Source: Cryptomeria japonica (lineage: Eukaryota; Streptophyta; Pinopsida; Cupressales; Cupressaceae). From it: 64,000 nt of DNA. The stretch lies in contig NC_081412.1 in assembly GCF_030272615.1 (NCBI RefSeq), positions 101,557,796 through 101,621,795 of the forward strand. Direction: 5' to 3'. Each line of letters begins with the position of its first letter. Position 1 is the stretch's first letter. Both the position numbers and the translations under genes were made by a program. Shown here piece after piece: positions 60,964 to 64,000 of the stretch. The notes beneath the pieces are model-generated. The model was not told the origin of the DNA. It saw only the letters and a list, made by a program, of their open reading frames with translations, and searched no databases.

Positions 60964-61149
60964 TAAAATAATGATTAAACAAATTAATAGGAGGGCTATG
61001 ACTAATTATCATTATATTGTGTCAGTACCATTTATGAAAAGACAAACACCACCTTTTCCCACACTTTTTGGGTATATGGGGTCGCTTTGAGAAATTTCTT
61101 TCCTATAGCTTTCTACAACTCTCGGCCTTCTGTTTTGAATAGCGAAAAA

Positions 61150-62877
61150 ATGGGAGGAAATAGACGTCGCTATGAACCCAACAATTGTAAGGAGTGGAAA
61201 CAAAATGAGCTAATTTGGAGCATCTTGCAGAAGGGCGAGTTTACAAAGTTTATGGAGAGACTTCATGGGAGGGATGCCACAATCACTAATTTTTTCTACA
61301 AAAATTGGAGGAAGGGCACCCTGAAGATGGGAGATGTAACTATCTCCATTGATGAAGACCTCATTGCTCAGTTCACAGATCTTAGAAGGGAAGGAAGCAT
61401 TTACTACAAAGACATAAAACTTAGCAAGGAGGCCATTGAGCGATACCCTGAAATGGCAAAGGAGAAGAAGCGCCTGGTAAAGCTAAGTAAGACCTACTAC
61501 CCGCCTAGGTCATTTGTTAAGTCATGGAGGGAGGTTCTATTTTCTATTATGCGATACATTACCTTGGATGGAAGATTCACTAAAGTGTATGGCTATCATT
61601 TTGTATTGCTCAACCATTTCAGTTATGATGAAAAAGTTAATATTCCATATTTCCTAATTTGTTCAATGAATGCTACCATTAAAGCCCATAGAGAGAACCC
61701 TAAGGGTGATACAACCATGCACCAAGGTCTTATGTTTTTAATATATGACCATTTAAAAGCTAACCAAATTGCCCATCCTGAATCTTCTATCTTCGAGTCT
61801 GAGGAGGAAGGGTCAGATTCTAGTTTTTCAATGGGTGATGAGTCTAAAAGTGATTCGATAAGTGATTCAGAGGAGAGTCTGGAAGACTGTGAAGTTGAAC
61901 TTGGTAAGAAAATAAAATAGGTGAGTACCAAGCCATCCTCTTCTAAGGGTAAGAAAAAAACTAAAGAAAAGGTATTCCAGATTCACTCCTCCTCCTCCTC
62001 GGAGGTCTCTAAGGACTATGAGAAGGATGAATCCCAGTCCCCTCGGAAAAAGAAAACTAAAACTTCCATTTAGATAAAGACCAAACAAAAAAAGTAGGAC
62101 AATTATGAAATGGAATTGGAGGATAAAGTGCAGAGAAAGGATCCCGATGTCGACCAAAAATTGGAGGAGGAGATCACAGGGGAAGGTTTTGATCAGAGGG
62201 TTGGTGGAATTATCGATCAAATCACTAGTGGCAATGTCCCCAATAATGATCAGGACAATCCTGGTGAGAAAATCCCCCCTTAAAATCCTCCTACTAAGGG
62301 TTTGAAAGGGTTTGTGGATACCCTCGATTAGTTAATTAATAGTCACAAGAAAGTTGTGGAGGATAATAAGAAGCTAAGCCATAGGGTCCAAATTCTAGAG
62401 ACCATTAGTATTGGTGAAGGAAAATCTATGGCAAAATATGTTGAGGATTTGAGTAAAATTGTTGTTAGAGCCAAAGAGATTAGAGATTCCTTCAACCCTA
62501 GGTTTGAGAAAATTGAGAAGGCCCTGGCAGAGATAAAAAACAATAACAATGCTACGGACTAGAGAATGGCAAAAACCGACATCAAATTCAACAAAATTGA
62601 AAAATGCCTCAAAAGTATTGTTGAACAAAGCTATAGCATTCTGAAGGCCTCGACTGACAATACCAAAATTCTCATTAGCAAACTCGAGAATGAGAAGGAT
62701 TCCCTAGAGTTGGAACCTGACACTGAAGGTATGGGAGAGGTGCAAGGACCTAGAATGAGGACTAGAGGCAAAAATAAGGAGAAGAAGCCAAACAAGGAAA
62801 TGGAAGAACTCAAATTTGCTTCGGCAAACTATGACCAGCTGGTCAATAAGGCGGCTAATCTTCTTAAGTCTTTATAG
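61150..62877 (+). pseudogene. LINE downstream ORF, 576 codons, function unknown
   Basis: The ATG at 61150 begins MGGNRRRYEPNNCKEWKQ. The first 256 codons are open. The frame then meets stops at 61918, 62071, 62095, 62281, 62329 and 62560 but never shifts, ending with TAG at 62877. The N-terminal domain has FMERLHGRDATITNFF, DLIAQFTDLRREG and YITLDGRFTKVYGYHFVLLN, a pattern I associate with uncharacterised plant proteins near retroelements. An acidic/Ser-rich region and basic patches follow, then coiled coil (62340-62880). It may be distantly related to E1 and E4 ORF2. I found no enzyme motif. Confidence 0.65.
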
Positions 62878-63077
62878 TCACTGTTTGTTATTTAGGTTTT
62901 ATCTCTGGTTATTTTGCTTTGTTGTTCCTTTCTTTTGTTGTCCGTTTGGTTTACTAGCCTTTTTGCCAGTCTTTTGTAAGTTGTTTCTATGCTGGTCTGG
63001 ATGCTCTGTGCTAAACTATCTTATGCTCCTATGTTAAAGGTTTCGGGTCCTTAAAACCTATTTTTCATATTAATCAG

Positions 63078-63087
63078 AACAATGGAT
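63078..63087. repeat. Right LINE target duplication
   Basis: AACAATGGAT, identical to 60525-60534. Confidence 0.85.
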
Positions 63088-63520
63088 TATCCATATAGTT
63101 TCTCCTTATTTCTTTGTAAGTTCTTTTATCACTATGCTCTTTTCCTGTGTCATCACGTTCTTTTCTTGTCTCTTCATGACTTTCTTTGTTTACATCTTTG
63201 TTGTTTGGACATCTATGTTTTGGGTGTTACTTGCCTCCACATCTTGTTTCAAGCTTTCTATGTTAAAGTCTTGTGGCAATTTAGCTCCTGATTTTGCCAA
63301 CATCAAAATATATTTCTCTTTTTGTTTTGCCAATAATTTTTCTATTAGTCTATCAAATTTGAAATCTTGCTCAAGGTCTCTAATGGTGTTATTGACTGCT
63401 TCTTCGTAAACATCGGTATACCCAAAAGTTTGGAATATCGGATTATCTTGTTCCTCCATTTGTTTTTGTTGTTTTCTAAGTTGTTCATATTGAGCTCTAG
63501 TCCAAACTGGTATGTGATTG
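63088..63520 (-). pseudogene. G3 gag N-terminal part
   Basis: On the minus strand the stretch 63190-63520 reads VWTRAQYEQLRKQQKQMEEQ, FGYTDVYEEAVNNTIRDLEQ and LLAKQKEKYILMLAKSGAKL, a Gln/Glu/Lys-rich gag N-terminus. Beyond a stop the coding frame meets the target duplication and continues at 53752 on the other side of the LINE. It confirms that both sides belong to one G3 gene. Confidence 0.65.
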
Positions 63521-64000
63521 TTTCAAAAATTTTGAAGTTTCCAAAGGACAAGTTAATAGGTGATTATTGGTTTAGGAAGATATGCTTTGTTGATTTGACC
63601 ACTATTGTTTGTTCTTTGTGATAAAGCATCTCTTTGTTGAAAAGAACGTCGTTGCAAAATTTCTCCATCAAACTATGTCCCACAGCCATGTAAATAGTGA
63701 TGAAAACAATGCAGGAATGTCCTATGTTTTAATAAGATATTGCGATTGATATACAAGAATCTTATTCTTTTCTGAGTAGCTTTATAACTAGGTTTTCTTT
63801 TCTTAAGGTGATACTTAAAAGTCATATAAGCATCTGATAGTTTACAAGTTTGTTTGATTCCAATGTTGGTGCAATTCTGATTTTGATATGACCTATGTTC
63901 AAAATAGGAAAGATATATCCAAGATAATGAACACAAGATGAATTGATCAAGCTTCGTGATAAAGGATTTGATATATCTTGATGAGAATCTTGACAATAAT
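63521..64000 (-). other. G3 leader sequence, cut by the window
   Basis: No domain is visible. It is upstream of gag on the minus strand and should lead to the primer site and 5' LTR beyond the window. Confidence 0.4.

Larger units (their letters stand above)
60535..63077 (+). mobile_element. LINE copy C (2543 bp) inserted in G3 gag
   Basis: It is flanked by the perfect 10-bp repeat AACAATGGAT. It holds an RNase H domain, a spacer of about 190 bp, a 576-codon ORF and a 3' end with GGTTTCGGGTCCTTAAAACC, as in plant LINE 3' UTRs, without a poly(A) tail. On either side the G3 gag frame is continuous. It is presumably 5'-truncated, because the RT and endonuclease are missing. Confidence 0.75.
32692..64000 (-). 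mobile_element. G3: Tat-type Ty3/Gypsy element, host of the nested insertions
   Basis: The pieces 32692-37373, 51292-53752 and 63078-64000 are all minus strand and together give the order gag, protease, G-patch-like segment, RT, RNase H, archaeal-type RNase H, integrase. The gag frame stops at the LINE insertion (53752) and resumes beyond it (63078), where the 10-bp target duplication lies within the gag coding frame. The second RNase H marks the Tat lineage. Its 5' LTR must lie beyond 64000. Its 3' LTR was not identified; it may be the segment left of the PMD ORF if that ORF is an antisense additional ORF of G3. Confidence 0.8.

Noticed and set aside
61623-62220. Minus-strand ORFs with hydrophobic stretches, as if membrane proteins
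   Set aside because: They lie opposite the 576-codon LINE ORF; the hydrophobic look comes from reading Lys/Glu-rich codons in reverse.
1-64000. tRNA, rRNA or small RNA genes
   Set aside because: The only tRNA-like matches are primer sites of 12-20 nt beside LTRs; no cloverleaf-length sequence was seen by eye.

Overview
This 64 kb window is plant nuclear DNA made almost entirely of nested, decayed LTR retrotransposons plus one LINE. I see no intact host gene, no tRNA or rRNA gene, and no bacterial or organellar signal. The very large nest, the long LTRs (0.8 to 2.7 kb), the loss of CpG outside a few words and the mix of Sirevirus-type Copia, Tat- and Athila-like Gypsy and plant L1-type RNase H sequence suggest a large-genome seed plant, most likely a gymnosperm. 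That placement is inference, not proof.

Left part (1-26.5 kb). E1 (1-5939, minus strand) is a non-autonomous Sirevirus-like element with a zinc-knuckle gag-like ORF and a second ORF of about 1,000 codons but no pol. It is followed by G1 (5940-8042, plus), a ruined Tat-type Gypsy fragment, and by an LTR at 8043-8866. E2 (9673-19577, minus) is a second non-autonomous element, gag only, with 2.6-2.7 kb LTRs. Its left LTR holds a solo LTR (11810-13295) of the E5 family. G2 (about 19820-26520, plus) is an Athila-like Gypsy element with LTR, primer site, gag, protease, RT, RNase H and integrase, all broken by stops.

Middle (26.5-32.7 kb). A probable LTR and primer site lead into a degraded plant mobile domain (PMD) ORF on the plus strand (28741-30832), followed by AT-rich, repetitive non-coding sequence.

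Right part (32.7-64 kb). One minus-strand Tat-type Gypsy element (G3) is the host for everything else. Its pieces lie at 32692-37373 (integrase, archaeal-type RNase H, RNase H, RT), 51292-53752 (G-patch-like segment, protease, gag) and 63078-64000 (gag N-terminus). Copia element E3 (37380-51291, plus) splits it and is itself split by the non-autonomous element E4 (41638-49634, minus; 5-bp target duplication ATTGA). A LINE (complete copy 60535-63077; 10-bp target duplication) also sits in G3 gag. A gypsy-LINE junction segment is duplicated, and between the copies lies Copia element E5 (about 54345-60007, plus), the best-preserved element here. E5 is circularly permuted: it runs gag-pol-LTR-primer site and has no 5' LTR.

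The most interesting points are the permuted E5 element and the end-truncated E3 element, each flanked by a long duplication of its target; a LINE in which the RNase H is followed by a further 576-codon ORF inside the same target duplication; a shared second ORF of about 1,000 codons in two non-autonomous Sirevirus-like families; and the PMD ORF in a retroelement context.
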